DNA of 64,000 nt. Source: Larimichthys crocea. Taxonomy: Eukaryota; Chordata; Actinopteri; Sciaenidae. Below, one piece after another: positions 51,014 through 64,000 of the stretch. The first letter of the stretch is position 1. Every line of letters begins with the position of its first letter. The stretch is from NCBI RefSeq assembly GCF_000972845.2, contig NC_040028.1, positions 8,648,052 to 8,712,051 on the forward strand, in the 5' to 3' direction. Position numbers and translations under genes: made by a program. Below the pieces are notes generated by a model. That model saw only the letters and a program-made list of their open reading frames with translations, searched no databases and had not been told where the DNA came from.

Positions 51014-51904
51014 TTTTGAATGTTAATATACTAACATTTAGTTGTATTTTGTGTGTCGAAAAGAATAGCAGAGATGGCGGGTTCCTGTTTTTATGTGCTT
51101 TGCCGCTCTCCCCGAAACCTTGTGCTAGCAGGGCTAGCTAGAAACGACGATATCATTGATTTAACAGTAAACAGTAAAAAATCTTTTACTGTTTTTAAAC
51201 TATCCCACCTTAAAGCTGTGCAGGTTTTTACTCCAAATCTGCGTTTAACATGAGTGTGTTGCGCCTGCTAGAGTAGATGACGTCACCGCTTCTATCTTAC
51301 AAAGATATGTGTCTCATCACTGTGCGATGAAAACTCGGAGAGCTAGCCCCCAAAGAGTAGCAACAAAAATCCACACAAAAAAATCCGGTATGTCTTATCT
51401 TTGCTGTTTTGTGCCAACAGTTTTATTCCAGCGTGGAAACCCGCTGCTAATGTCTCCTGCTAATGTCTCTGCTTTAGTCTGAATCAGTCACGAAGCTCCT
51501 GGTTGTTACATAAAGACAAAGAGGCTTTGACAGTGAAGTGAGACCTCTTGCTGCGATATACCACCTTTGGCTTTACTTCATTCTGGATCGTCATTGGTCA
51601 AAAGTGAACGTGGGCGGTACTAATCGATTCTCCTGACTCTGATTGGTCGACAGGTGACAGGTGTCAATCATCCACACTCTGTGTTGTTTTAGCCTTAGCA
51701 GCACCGCTAGCTACTGCTAATGCATTCACACTTTAGGGATTAAATGAAAAGGTCATTAACAGGGAAAAATTATAAGTGGAAGTATTTATAATTTGACACT
51801 GTTTGGATGCTTTTTAATTGTTCATCAGTTTGTGCCTTTGTATCTCTCTGTTCCAGTTTCAAGAAGTTAAGACAAAAGCAGAAGGATTGATTGCTTACCG
51901 CTCT

Positions 51905-52034
51905 TTGGTGAGGAAAAAATAGAAGAACAAAAGGTTGAGCGTGAGTGGCGGGAAGCAGCGCCAAAGAGAGGCAGCACGGGGGACTGCTAGAGTTGGACCT
52001 ACACTGCACAGCCAGCACCACTGGACTTACTGTA
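51905..52034 (+). other. Leader exon candidate 2 of the element-borne gene
   Basis: Shares 'agaaga.caaaaggttg.gcg' and 'cactggacttactgtaagtt' with candidate 1 about 1 kb upstream, so the promoter-leader was duplicated inside the element. Here the donor-like GTAAGT is followed 21 bases later by the zinc-finger ATG (52056), so the leader and coding exon may be read through rather than spliced. Confidence 0.45.
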
Positions 52035-52429
52035 AGTTTTGAATGTGTTTCCAAAATGATCTGGCAGTGTAAGTTGTGCGCAGCTTCTTTCACCTCCAGA
52101 ATACAGTTATTTAGACACTACAAGCTGCAGCACAGCCACTACTCCAGAATCAGTCCTCTTCCATACCTCTACACTGATTGCATTTGTACATTTCAGACAC
52201 TTAATGCACTGAGTACTCATTTGTCAAGATAACATACAGCACAACTTAGCAGTTGTGCAGAGCAGAGTCAGGGGCCGGTGTTATTTAAATGCCCTTTATG
52301 CACATTTCAGCAACCCTTTTCTAAATCTACCCTTTTCAGTTATCTCAGAAAGCATTTGAAAAACCACGAAACAGTGACATGCCCATATAAGGATTGTAGC
52401 TATAGGACAAATGTGTACTCTTCATTCAA

Positions 52430-52590
52430 TTCCTTTTTTCCCTGTTAAAGGTTTTTTGTGGGCAAGTTTTTCCTCACTCGAACCGAGGGTCTAGGGACAG
52501 AGGGTGTCACTCCCTGTACAGATTGTAAAGCCCTCAGAGGCAAATGTACTTTGTGACTTTGGGCTATACAAATAAAATTGATTTGATTAA
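52430..52590 (+). mobile_element. 3' tail of an L2-like LINE or dependent SINE
   Basis: 'gggcaagtttttcctcactc', 'gattgtaaagccctcagagg' and 'tgggctatacaaataaaatt' followed by a 'gatttgatta' end are typical of the 3' tail of common fish L2-type retroelements (recollection). It lands within the second zinc-finger exon, before the expected end of the finger. Confidence 0.75.
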
Positions 52591-52989
52591 AGATGTGAAC
52601 AGATTATTTGTGGACATATGTTCTGATTTGACTGTTTAAAATCATACAATTCTGTTTATCTGGAAATAGGAACTCCATGACATCCACACCAAGCGCACTA
52701 CTGTTCTCCACGCCCTTCCTGTGTATCTGCGCGAGGACGTCTCTGGATTTTTAAGAACCTGCACAGTAAGTCTCCTTAAGTATCTAACACTACTGTGTAT
52801 TATGTAAACAGTTTTATGACTTACCTTTGTTTAGTCTACCCATACACTTTCCATGTATGGTCTGTTTTCTTTCTCCTCATTACAAAGGAACTCAATCGGC
52901 GTTATGATAAGATGATAAGATGTTCAGTAAAAAATTTAGCTTTGTTTCAGGCTATCTCACACCACTTCGATTCTCGGGTAAAAACTTAA

Positions 52990-53076
52990 CAACATATTCA
53001 GTATTCGGTAATCGGCCAAGCGTTTGATTTTTATTCGGCTTCAGCCACAAATTTTCAATTCGGTGCATCCCTAAAA
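52990..53076. mobile_element. Fragment of a DNA transposon end ('ggatgcaccgaat' family)
   Basis: 'tattcggtaatcggccaagc' to 'aattcggtgcatccctaa' is the complement of an end I recognise from abundant fish hAT-like elements. Only one end is present. It sits in the intron before the last exon of the decayed gene. Confidence 0.55.
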
Positions 53077-54242
53077 TGATGTCTTTTGTTCTATTCCATG
53101 GGTTAGACTGTGATTAATATCTATTTTTTCATTCATTCAGGACGAGTCTGATGAGCCAGAGCTTGATGATGTTGCAGTGGCCCTCCTTAGTGTCGTTAGT
53201 GACCATGACACAAGTCCAGTTCACTACCAGCCTGTGAAAATCTCTGTCATCATTGAAAGTGATGCCATGGTCAGTCTCCCCAGATTTGGCGATGCCTTCC
53301 TGGTAATGTTTGGACTGATCTATGTACTACACCTCAGCTATCCCAAATCACTGACCAACACTTTTGAATTCACTCAAAAGATTTTACTTGGTCTAGAAAG
53401 TGGTAAACTGTCACCCAGGTTGCAGTCCCTCAAGAATGACTTGATGATGTAGAAACTCAACTCATCTGAAAGAAGGATGCAGGGTAAAGTTCTTTCCTTT
53501 TGTCTAAATAATGCAAAAAGTAATTGCACTACTCTGCAGGTGTTCAGCCATAAGGCCCGAATTACACAATGTGCCTTTGTTCTCATTATAATGCAAAAGT
53601 TATGCTAATGTTTTAATGTTTTTCTTAATGGTATTTCTCAGCCATTGTGGGCTGCGCAAGATGACCTAAATTTCACTCTGCATTTGATACTGGTTAATGA
53701 TTCAGAGTTTTAAGTGAAAATGTTCTTAAACAGTCTGTAGCATTTTTGTAACTGCATCCATTGCTGCCCTATTGCCTTACTAGCAACACGTTAAGGCTTT
53801 TTTTTGTTTGTTGTTGTTTTGTTTGTTTTTTTGTATAGCTGTAACAAAAGAATATTTCATCTTTGTATTATTTATCATTATTTTGGATTACTCTGGTTAT
53901 TTTCCTGACTAAATGTTTTTTGTTCTATTTATTTTAATTTATAAATGTTTATCTATTTTTCTATTTAATTTCAACTTTTAGCAGTATTAAGTTAGCTATA
54001 CTCATTGTAAATGAGGCAATCAATTGCCACAAAAAAGTTAAGTTTTTAATCAGGTGGTTTTAAGTATACCAACTCAACATATTTGAGTAATCTGGACCAA
54101 AAAAACCACAAACTAATAAACAATGAGTTTTGTGAACATAAAAATTATGTGGTTGTGTACTGACTTTTTTTCAAGTTCTGTAAACTTATTCCTGTGGTTT
54201 GAAAACTTGAAACTTTACATCATAGTAACTGATAGCTACACT

Positions 54243-54345
54243 TTGAGGTAGCTGTAATTAAACCTCTTCTTAAAAAGCCCACTCTAGACCCAGAGGTCTT
54301 AGCCAACTACAGACTGATATCAAACCTTCCCTTTCTGTCTAAGAT
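54243..54345 (+). mobile_element. LINE reverse-transcriptase fragment
   Basis: One frame reads AVIKPLLKKPTLDPEVLANY then RLISNLPFLSK, the conserved start of reverse transcriptase in L2/Rex-like fish LINEs. It is only about 34 codons long, with no flanking coding sequence. Confidence 0.8.
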
Positions 54346-54361
54346 ATATCTTACCTACAGT

Positions 54362-54640
54362 AAATATTTGACTTCAGTTATGTGGGTAATTTCAATTAAA
54401 CTTTTATCAAAAGATTCAAGTCAAATAATGAAAATTATGAGTAGTGGTTACTACAAATATTTGACTTGAGGTAGATGAGCAATTTCAATTAAACTTCAAT
54501 CAAAAGATTCGATTACAAATCAGGAGGTCATGAGTAATGTTTACTCCAAATGTATGAGTTGTTACATGAGCACTTTTGATTCAGCTGTTATCAAAATATT
54601 TGAGTACAAGTAAGTTCAGAAAATTGTAATTTTTAAGTTT
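54362..54640 (+). repeat. 93-bp subterminal tandem repeat, about three copies
   Basis: Units start at 54362, 54455 and 54548, each opening with 'aaatatttgactt'-like sequence and holding 'tttcaattaaactt..atcaaaagattc'. The first two are close; the third is diverged. The block sits just inside the right terminus of the 50299-54718 element. Confidence 0.8.
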
Positions 54641-54732
54641 ATCAACTTAAAAAGTTTGATGTAACTTATTACGTCAAATTTTTTGAGTACTGCTAACTTG
54701 TTTGGGTTTACAGTGTATACTAGGGTTGAAAT

Positions 54733-54990
54733 CACTGACAGTATAAACAATTGACAGCGTATCCTTGACATCACCCATAGGTTTCCTAAGAGCAATTTTG
54801 AAGTTCTGGTCGTCGCCAGATGTGGATCATTGCCTGACTCTCAGTACAGTTGTCATGAACGAGGAAATTAGCTATACAGACCAAAAACTTTTCTGTACCA
54901 GGCTGTAAACATGTTTATTTCTGCTGTGAAGTTGGATATTTTAATATGGGTGCTTATGGAGATTGACACACTTCTGTTTTCTTTTCTTTT
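54733..54990 (-). repeat. Four-copy dispersed repeat, copy 4 (inverted)
   Basis: The complement shows 'aataaacatgtttacagcct', 'ctatagctaatttcctcgtt'-like and 'tttatactgtcagt' blocks of 35630-36105. It starts only about 14 bases beyond the right end of the 50299-54718 element. Confidence 0.85.
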
Positions 54991-56199
54991 TTTACATGAA
55001 TCTCATATATAGATATAGTAGATCCATGCAATACAGTGTTTTTTAAATCTTTAGATATAGATATACTTTTTATTTAAGCGTCTACCTGGGATGCAGCTGG
55101 GCTGTGGTGCCAGTTGTACAGAGGAACGATGATTCCTTGACTATTTTCCAGTGACTGCGTTTGGGTGGAGGCTAAAGACAGGTCAGCTGTTGTTTCCCTG
55201 CATTGTTATTTTTGCTTTTTTTTTTTTTAAACTGCTCTGAAACAAATTGATTTTTTGAGCATTTTGTACGATGATAACACTCTTTAAACATGCTGCCTTA
55301 TAAATTTGATGGTATCAGACTAATCTCATGTCTGTCACCTGCAGGCGAATAATCTGACACTGCGGCAGGTTTCACTGGCACTTACACTAATAACTATTAC
55401 ACCTGCTCACATGCTTCAATCTCTTTTTACAGACAGAATAATAGCTTGCTGTTAGGGGTTGGTCTGAAGGCGTGGAAGGTGCATACATGATTCCCACAAG
55501 ACGAAGCAGAGGTATAACATGAACAAGAAACCTCTCGTATCAGCTTTAGAAATGATTATGAAATGTCTGTCTCAATGTATTTTAACAACGCTGATATCCA
55601 TATTTCCATATCCACTGATATGCACTGGGACTACATGTCTCATTTTGCTTCACAGGTGTTCTACATTTGTTTATTTAACGGTCATTATATATCTTAAGTT
55701 GTAACTAACTTTGCTCCTCAAAGATTAATGTTTTTGCACAACTAACATTTAGCCATATCTATGAAAGGTCGTCATAAGAGGACGAAGGGAAGGAAAGAAG
55801 TCTGGATACTTTAGGCGTTGCATGGCAACAGTGCAATCCCAGCCCAGTTGCAGAACTATTTCTGTTGGTGGATCCAAATAAATGGTTAAATAAACAAACT
55901 AATCATAATCTGCTGTCACTTATTACTGTAAAGTAATAAATGGTGCTTGTAGAACTGTTGTATAAAAGCAATATCACACTCGAGGTTGTGATGTTAGACT
56001 GAATATCAGCACGGATGTGATTCGGTTATAGTTTAAAAAGCCAGCAGGGAGGTTTTCCATCGATTCTACAGATTAGTTATTACTACAGACTTGTTATTTT
56101 TACTTGGGAGGTGGAGTTTAATACTACAGAGGAAAAAACACAATTTGAAGGTTTGTTCCACCAGTGAGGGGTCAGGCTGGTGTAGTCATGCTGCAATCT

Positions 56200-56202
<3 letters not shown>
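54991..56202. other. Intergenic DNA, nothing recognised
   Basis: No supported gene or known repeat; some poly-T runs. Confidence 0.4.

Positions 56203-56270
<68 letters not shown>
56203..56270 (+). repeat. (TG)n microsatellite
   Basis: About 34 uninterrupted TG units. A CA array of opposite sense follows at 56407-56429. Confidence 0.97.
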
Positions 56271-56271
<1 letters not shown>

Positions 56272-56406
56272 CTAAAAGAGAATGATTGACAGCACTGACA
56301 GTTTTGGCAGTTATAAAATTCTGAGGTGGGTGTTTTGATTGATGCGTCCAAGCAGGCGGCAACCGTTAGATTAAACCCTCCACCAGTCAGTCCACGCATT
56401 GTACAG

Positions 56407-56429
56407 ACACACACACACACACACACACA
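56407..56429 (+). repeat. (CA)n microsatellite
   Basis: About 11 CA units, in inverted sense to 56203-56270. Confidence 0.95.
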
Positions 56430-57156
56430 GATCCATCCGTCCATATCTTTTGCATAGCTCATCAAATAGTTGAAAATAAAACAATAATTGAAAAAATGCC
56501 ATAATGCACGTGTTCGTATGAAGAGAGAAAACCAAATCGTGACTGTGCTAAATCATATAATTTATTCAACTGACCTCACATATGTTTACAACTCTATACT
56601 CTTATAGACACTAGAATATATAAATAGCTGTAATTTCACTGTCAACAAACATCATTTAATGCTGCATTAAAAGTAGACTAATTTGTTCCTATGTTTCTTT
56701 TTTGGTATATACATTTATCACACAAAAATACAGCATCATTGCAATTTACGACATATAGCCACAAATGTGCCAGTTCGGTAGCTGGCATTGATTCTTTTTT
56801 GTGTGCGTTCAGGTTTGTGAGTGAACCTAAGCTACGACACACTCATTATGAGGCTTATCTGATGAGGAGGAAAGTTTACATTCACATTTAAGTCAAATGA
56901 AATCGCCTGACACTTTGCATAGCATCAGACCAGCAGTCACCCCCATTCAGTTTGAAGCTGACGTGTCAAGTCATAAATCCTACAACCGTTATTAATGTTT
57001 TAGAGATGAGACAGGATCAGGGTGGGATTTACTGTGTCTTACTGTACCTCAGCAGATATGGCTGCATACGGGGATCAGGTCCCCTTACTCTAAAGACTAA
57101 CTACAAGGCCGTCTTGCCACCTTAAAGTATAAGGTTGGTGTTACACTAGATTTTTT

Positions 57157-58131
57157 TTATTGTCACCAAATCCCTTGAAAAGACCAAAACCAACAATGGA
57201 CTGATCTCACTGACATGTATTGTCTGTGAAGCCTTGTTTCTCTGTGCCATTGAGCACCTTTTCATTGGATGACATATTTCTTAGTTAATACTAATAATAG
57301 TAAATACTCAATACAACACCTAATATCTATTAATATGCATGTGAACATAATCCCCTACAAATTGCACTACTTACTCCTCTTTGAGTAACATATTTCTGAC
57401 ATTGTTCTGCCTTAACAAACTTGACACTATGAGCCATTTTTAAAGATTTACATCTGCAGTAGGAATGAATTAACCTGACTCCGCCGGTTGGTTTGAACCA
57501 TCTCAGAAGTTGTCTTGTTGGGAAAATGGCAGGCACTTTCAAAAAATACTAGGCAGGTGATTGGATTGGCCATCTGTCTATCACTGTCTGTAACAGGCTA
57601 ACTTCAACCAATCAGATCAGATCTAAACTCAACCGATCACCATAAGCTGGGTGGTGCTTTAGGTTTCTACCCAGCAAGACATTTTTCCTTTCCAGCATCA
57701 ACAAGTGCTTGTTCATAGTGGGAATTGTTGAGTCTCTGTAAATAATATTTTAGAGTACACTCTATATGGAGCAGGTTTAGACCTTACAGGTGAATTGAAT
57801 TGCAAGTCCAAAGAAGATCCATCAAGGAAACCCTTCAGTGCAGTTTTTTTTTCTCCAGGTACAACTCTCTAGTTGTGATAAAACTAATGCTACAGCAGCA
57901 TCTGCGCTAACCCCTACAGGAGTCATCATTGTTGTATTACTGAACAGTTGCACTTGGTTGAACACTGATTGGTCCGAACACCAATAGGACACAAGTGCAT
58001 AGCACTGACAGGATGGATTCTCGTGGTTCTGTGAATTACCTTGCGAGTCCCTCTGCCTTACAAAGCCAGTGCCATAGATTGGGTAGGGAAGAACACATTG
58101 TTGGTTTTGGTCTTAAATGTTGACAATAAAT
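57157..58131. mobile_element. MITE-like element with inverted ends, holding a LINE tail
   Basis: 'tttattgtcacc' plus 'agaccaaaaccaacaatgg' at the left (57157-57202) is mirrored by 'cattgttggttttggtctt' plus 'tgttgacaataaa' at the right (58092-58131). There is no transposase. Inside, 57700-57805 ('caagtgcttgttcatagtgg', 'tgagtctctgtaaataatat', 'gtgaattgaattgc') resembles the 3' tail of a fish LINE, apparently nested. Confidence 0.5.
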
Positions 58132-60053
58132 TAAATATAGAATATCACTAGCCTTATCCCTTAATTGAAAAATGATTTCTATAAAATGGGCCACTTTTTA
58201 GTGTTCCAAACTCAGTCATTTCTCACAGCTGACCTTTGAATTAAGGCGAGTCCATAGATTCAAAACGACACCAACAAACCACAACAATTCCGAGAGGAGA
58301 TAAACACAGAATAGTCAACTGGACAATAGCAACACTTAACAATGACAAAAATCACTGTATAAAGTGACAAACTCCTTTGCTTGATTCTCCTTACACTGAG
58401 CAGCAGTGTGCCTGACCTACTGTATGTATGAGGCTGCTCAATCAGTATCATTTCTTCATTGAATATAACACACTGTAAAACAACCCCTGACGAACCGTAG
58501 TTTCAAACCTCTTTGCAGCATAAATCAAATGTCCTGAGGGCTAATCAACTGGGGATTGGATCGATAATGACTGGTGCTACTAACACCATCCTGGGAGGAA
58601 CAATCATTTCCTGTCTCCACTAACCTGCTGTGGCTGGCCAGTCAATACAGGTTTAGTACGACCAAACAAACCATCACACACACATACACACATGTATTTC
58701 AAAAATATCTTCTGTGAGATTGTTTTAAAGGCCTTTATCAGTCCTTTAAAATGATAGCAATGCACATTAATACCAATCGAAGCTTACTGTAGTGTTTTTG
58801 AAATCTCTGAATGACTTTCCAGTCTGCCATTGGGTTCCATTCATTTATATATGAACATGTAAGCATCATACGTGCTTTTATTGTTAGTTGTAAACGCACA
58901 TTTATTCAAAGATGTACCACACAATCACACAAAAACTACGATTGCAGACTGATTTTCACAACTTACGGCAGTGAATGGAAGGCAATGGCAGACGGATTAC
59001 AGGAAAAACATTCAAAAATCTAGTTTTATGTCAGATATTTGAATTTGTGTAATGAAAGCCGAGGTTCCTATGGAATTACATTCATAATGTTTGTGATGAT
59101 TCTGCAGTACACGTTTTACATCCAGTGCAAGCTTTCATTACCTTGAAATCTGCACTTTTACCACTGGAGGTTGTTTAATGTGTTTGACTTTGACACCACA
59201 GAGCTGTGTTTGTATCCCATCTTATATGAACAGTTCATGAGGACTTTATGTTTAACTGTGGTCATTATTTTTTCTTGAAGCTGCTGAAATCAATATTTTC
59301 ATTTTATAAATTGGATGAAATACTAATTGAGTACCAAATGACTTAAAACTGTCACCTGACTCAGCTCCACAGACTGTTTTAGTGTCTTTCAGCTCATTGT
59401 TTTGGCTTTTCTGGCTCACATTTTCGTTTTTTGGTTCACTCTCATTGCTCTCATCAACCTTGGTTCCACTACACACTATCTGGCATAGTTAGCAACCAGT
59501 TGGTGAACACAGTGGAGTATTCTGAGGCTAATGAGTCAGATATTTCCCTCAGCAGTTGGTGGAGAACAAAACAGAGCTAAAAGAGATTGAATGTTGGATT
59601 TACATTCATCAGATTATGTATATATGGGTATGGGTATATTGTAGGAATAATTCTTTTTAGAAATGTTGGCAGTGAACATTAAAAAATGTTAGGACTGAAC
59701 GTAATCTGAGGTCTTGCAGAATCATCCAATAATAGCCTTTAGTTTTGCAAGTCAAGGGTAAGGACATATTAAGTGAGTATGCAAGGAATAAGTGAGTATG
59801 AAAGGAGGATTAAGTGCAAGATAAACACGCAACATAAAGAAAGAAAAAAAAAGAAGAAGTATCTATTGGTCTTCAAGTTAAAAACAATGACAGTACAACG
59901 TATGTATCTATACAACATAGATCTTAAAAATATTATTGCTCTATTAATAAAATTCCTCTACGCAAATTTAAAACCTAAACTCTGAAAGGTTTCTGGAGCA
60001 TTCACTTGATGCTGCTTTGTTGTCACGTGTACACATGTGCATGTACATGAACA

Positions 60054-60060
<7 letters not shown>
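58132..60060. other. Intergenic DNA, nothing recognised
   Basis: AT-rich, with no supported gene. It lies just beyond the slc5a7 3' end. Confidence 0.4.

Positions 60061-60101
<41 letters not shown>
60061..60101 (+). repeat. (CA)n microsatellite
   Basis: About 20 CA units downstream of the slc5a7 stop codon (which is on the minus strand). Confidence 0.97.
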
Positions 60102-60105
<4 letters not shown>

Positions 60106-60513
60106 TACGGTTATATACTCATGGACATAGTGTCTTGGTTAGATATTGCACTATTTTCATTACTCACAGCAAACTCTTATAGATGGCGTCACATAGTGTA
60201 TGTCTACTGCAGTTTTCCCCTGAAAGTCCCTCGATCACCGTAGCAGCACTTAAATTAAACAGGTTGTAATGGTTGTAGATTCACAGAGTCATGATTAAAA
60301 AACGATGAGTATGGTATGCTTGACACAGCTGATTGACGGTCAACCTCCTGGTTCTGGCAAGGGATCTTAAAAAAGAAGGAGGCACCATGTCATCAGTGTA
60401 AAACAAAGTTGTGGAATAACTCGGAAGCCTCAGCACATTTTTGTTAATTTGGTCGATGCCTCTTTGATTATCCCTTCTTCTTTAAATTCCTTGGTTCTTT
60501 GTGCCTTTGTTGC

Positions 60514-63773
<3,260 letters not shown>

Positions 63774-64000
63774 CTAGAAACAGAAACACCATAGTAAATA
63801 CAGACACCAAACCAATGCATAACAGTCATCTACACCACTGTTACAAATCACTACGCATCTTCCAGTTATTCTGATAAATATTCTGTTAGAGGGAACCTCT
63901 AACAAACCCGGTGCCTTTACTGCACATTATAAAGCTTAAACCACCTTCCTGTAACAGTGAAATCAAAACATGCATGTAGTTTGTTTTACACTAATTTACT
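63774..64000 (-). other. slc5a7 intron, cut by the window edge
   Basis: Upstream intron sequence preceding the acceptor TTTCTAG (63780-63774). No upstream exon is reached before the edge. Confidence 0.85.

Larger units (their letters stand above)
52056..53452 (+). pseudogene. Decayed C2H2 zinc-finger / SAMD3-like multicopy fish gene
   Basis: Pieces in order: 52056-52232, with a finger CKLC-x12-H-x4-H (CKLCAASFTSRIQLFRHYKLQH) and a stop where the family would, I think, splice; 52340-52430, reading YLRKHLKNHETVTCPYKDC..YRTNVYSSFN, then broken by a LINE tail; 52670-52765, reading ELHDIHTKRTTVLHALPVYLREDVSGFLRTCT with a good acceptor and donor; 53141-53452, reading DESDEPELDDVAVALLSV...FLVMFGLIYVLHLSYPKSLTNTFEFTQKILLGLE and ending at a stop. 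The last exon matches the C-terminus of proteins labelled sterile-alpha-motif-domain-3-like in fish (from memory). Frames do not join through the broken exon, so I call it a pseudogene. Function is unknown; an alternative is a short gene using only the last exons. Confidence 0.6.
50299..54718 (+). mobile_element. 4.4-kb element with CACTG-type terminal inverted repeats carrying a decayed gene
   Basis: The left end reads TA-CACTGTAAACCCGAAC (50298 on). The right end (54701-54719) is its complement with one difference, CACTGTAAACCCAAAC, followed by TA. CACTG-type ends resemble CACTA/EnSpm-group elements (family knowledge), but the apparent TA duplication could be chance, and no transposase was found, so this would be non-autonomous. 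Inside the right end lies a 93-bp subterminal repeat. The cargo is a relic spliced gene (52056-53452) preceded by two similar leader exons. LINE pieces are nested at 52430-52590 and 54243-54345. An alternative is that two unrelated solo ends happen to bracket an older gene copy. Confidence 0.55.

Noticed and set aside
52795..52989. Possible extra exon (ELNRRYDKM...ISHHFDSR) in the element-borne gene
   Set aside because: It has an acceptor-like AG and donor-like GT, but I do not recognise it in the family and it adjoins a transposon end fragment; too weak to call.

Overview
This window is teleost fish nuclear DNA, most likely from a spiny-rayed (percomorph) species. The genes are vertebrate orthologues with short GT-AG introns, and the intergenic DNA is rich in microsatellites and in dispersed repeats I recognise from such fish. 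Three host genes are supported. gcc2 (Golgi GRIP-domain coiled-coil protein) lies on the minus strand at 9285-27504; I could follow it through 24 coding exons, giving an unbroken frame of 1671 residues. tmem223 (mitochondrial inner-membrane protein) lies on the plus strand at 10988-11785, intronless and nested antisense inside gcc2 intron 22. slc5a7 (high-affinity choline transporter CHT1) lies on the minus strand; its last three exons are at 60514-63773 and its 5' part is beyond the right edge. SLC5A7 followed by GCC2 in the same orientation matches human chromosome 2q12 as I remember it. The SULT1C genes that separate them in human are not visible here.

Layout. 1-2193: no recognised gene, ending in a dispersed repeat cut by a 10-N assembly gap. 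2204-8637: an imperfect palindrome with arms of about 2.6 kb. Its roughly 1.1 kb spacer contains a CpG-rich promoter-like island with an orphan first-exon candidate, two GATA arrays and a partial third copy of arm sequence. 9285-27504: gcc2, with tmem223 inside it. The tmem223 promoter and leader, including a 20-codon upstream ORF, are present twice in tandem, and a perfect 40-bp inverted repeat brackets the gene. 27.7-60.5 kb: gene-poor DNA holding many repeat copies. Its most notable occupant is a 4.4-kb element (about 50299-54718) with CACTG-type terminal inverted repeats. This carries a decayed multi-exon gene with C2H2 zinc-finger exons and a C-terminal exon like a multicopy fish family often labelled SAMD3-like, with LINE pieces nested inside. 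60.5-64 kb: the 3' end of slc5a7.

The three host genes do not form one pathway: GCC2 tethers endosome-to-Golgi carriers, CHT1 recovers choline for acetylcholine synthesis, and TMEM223 is mitochondrial. All identifications rest on reading and remembered family sequence; no alignment or database search was run.
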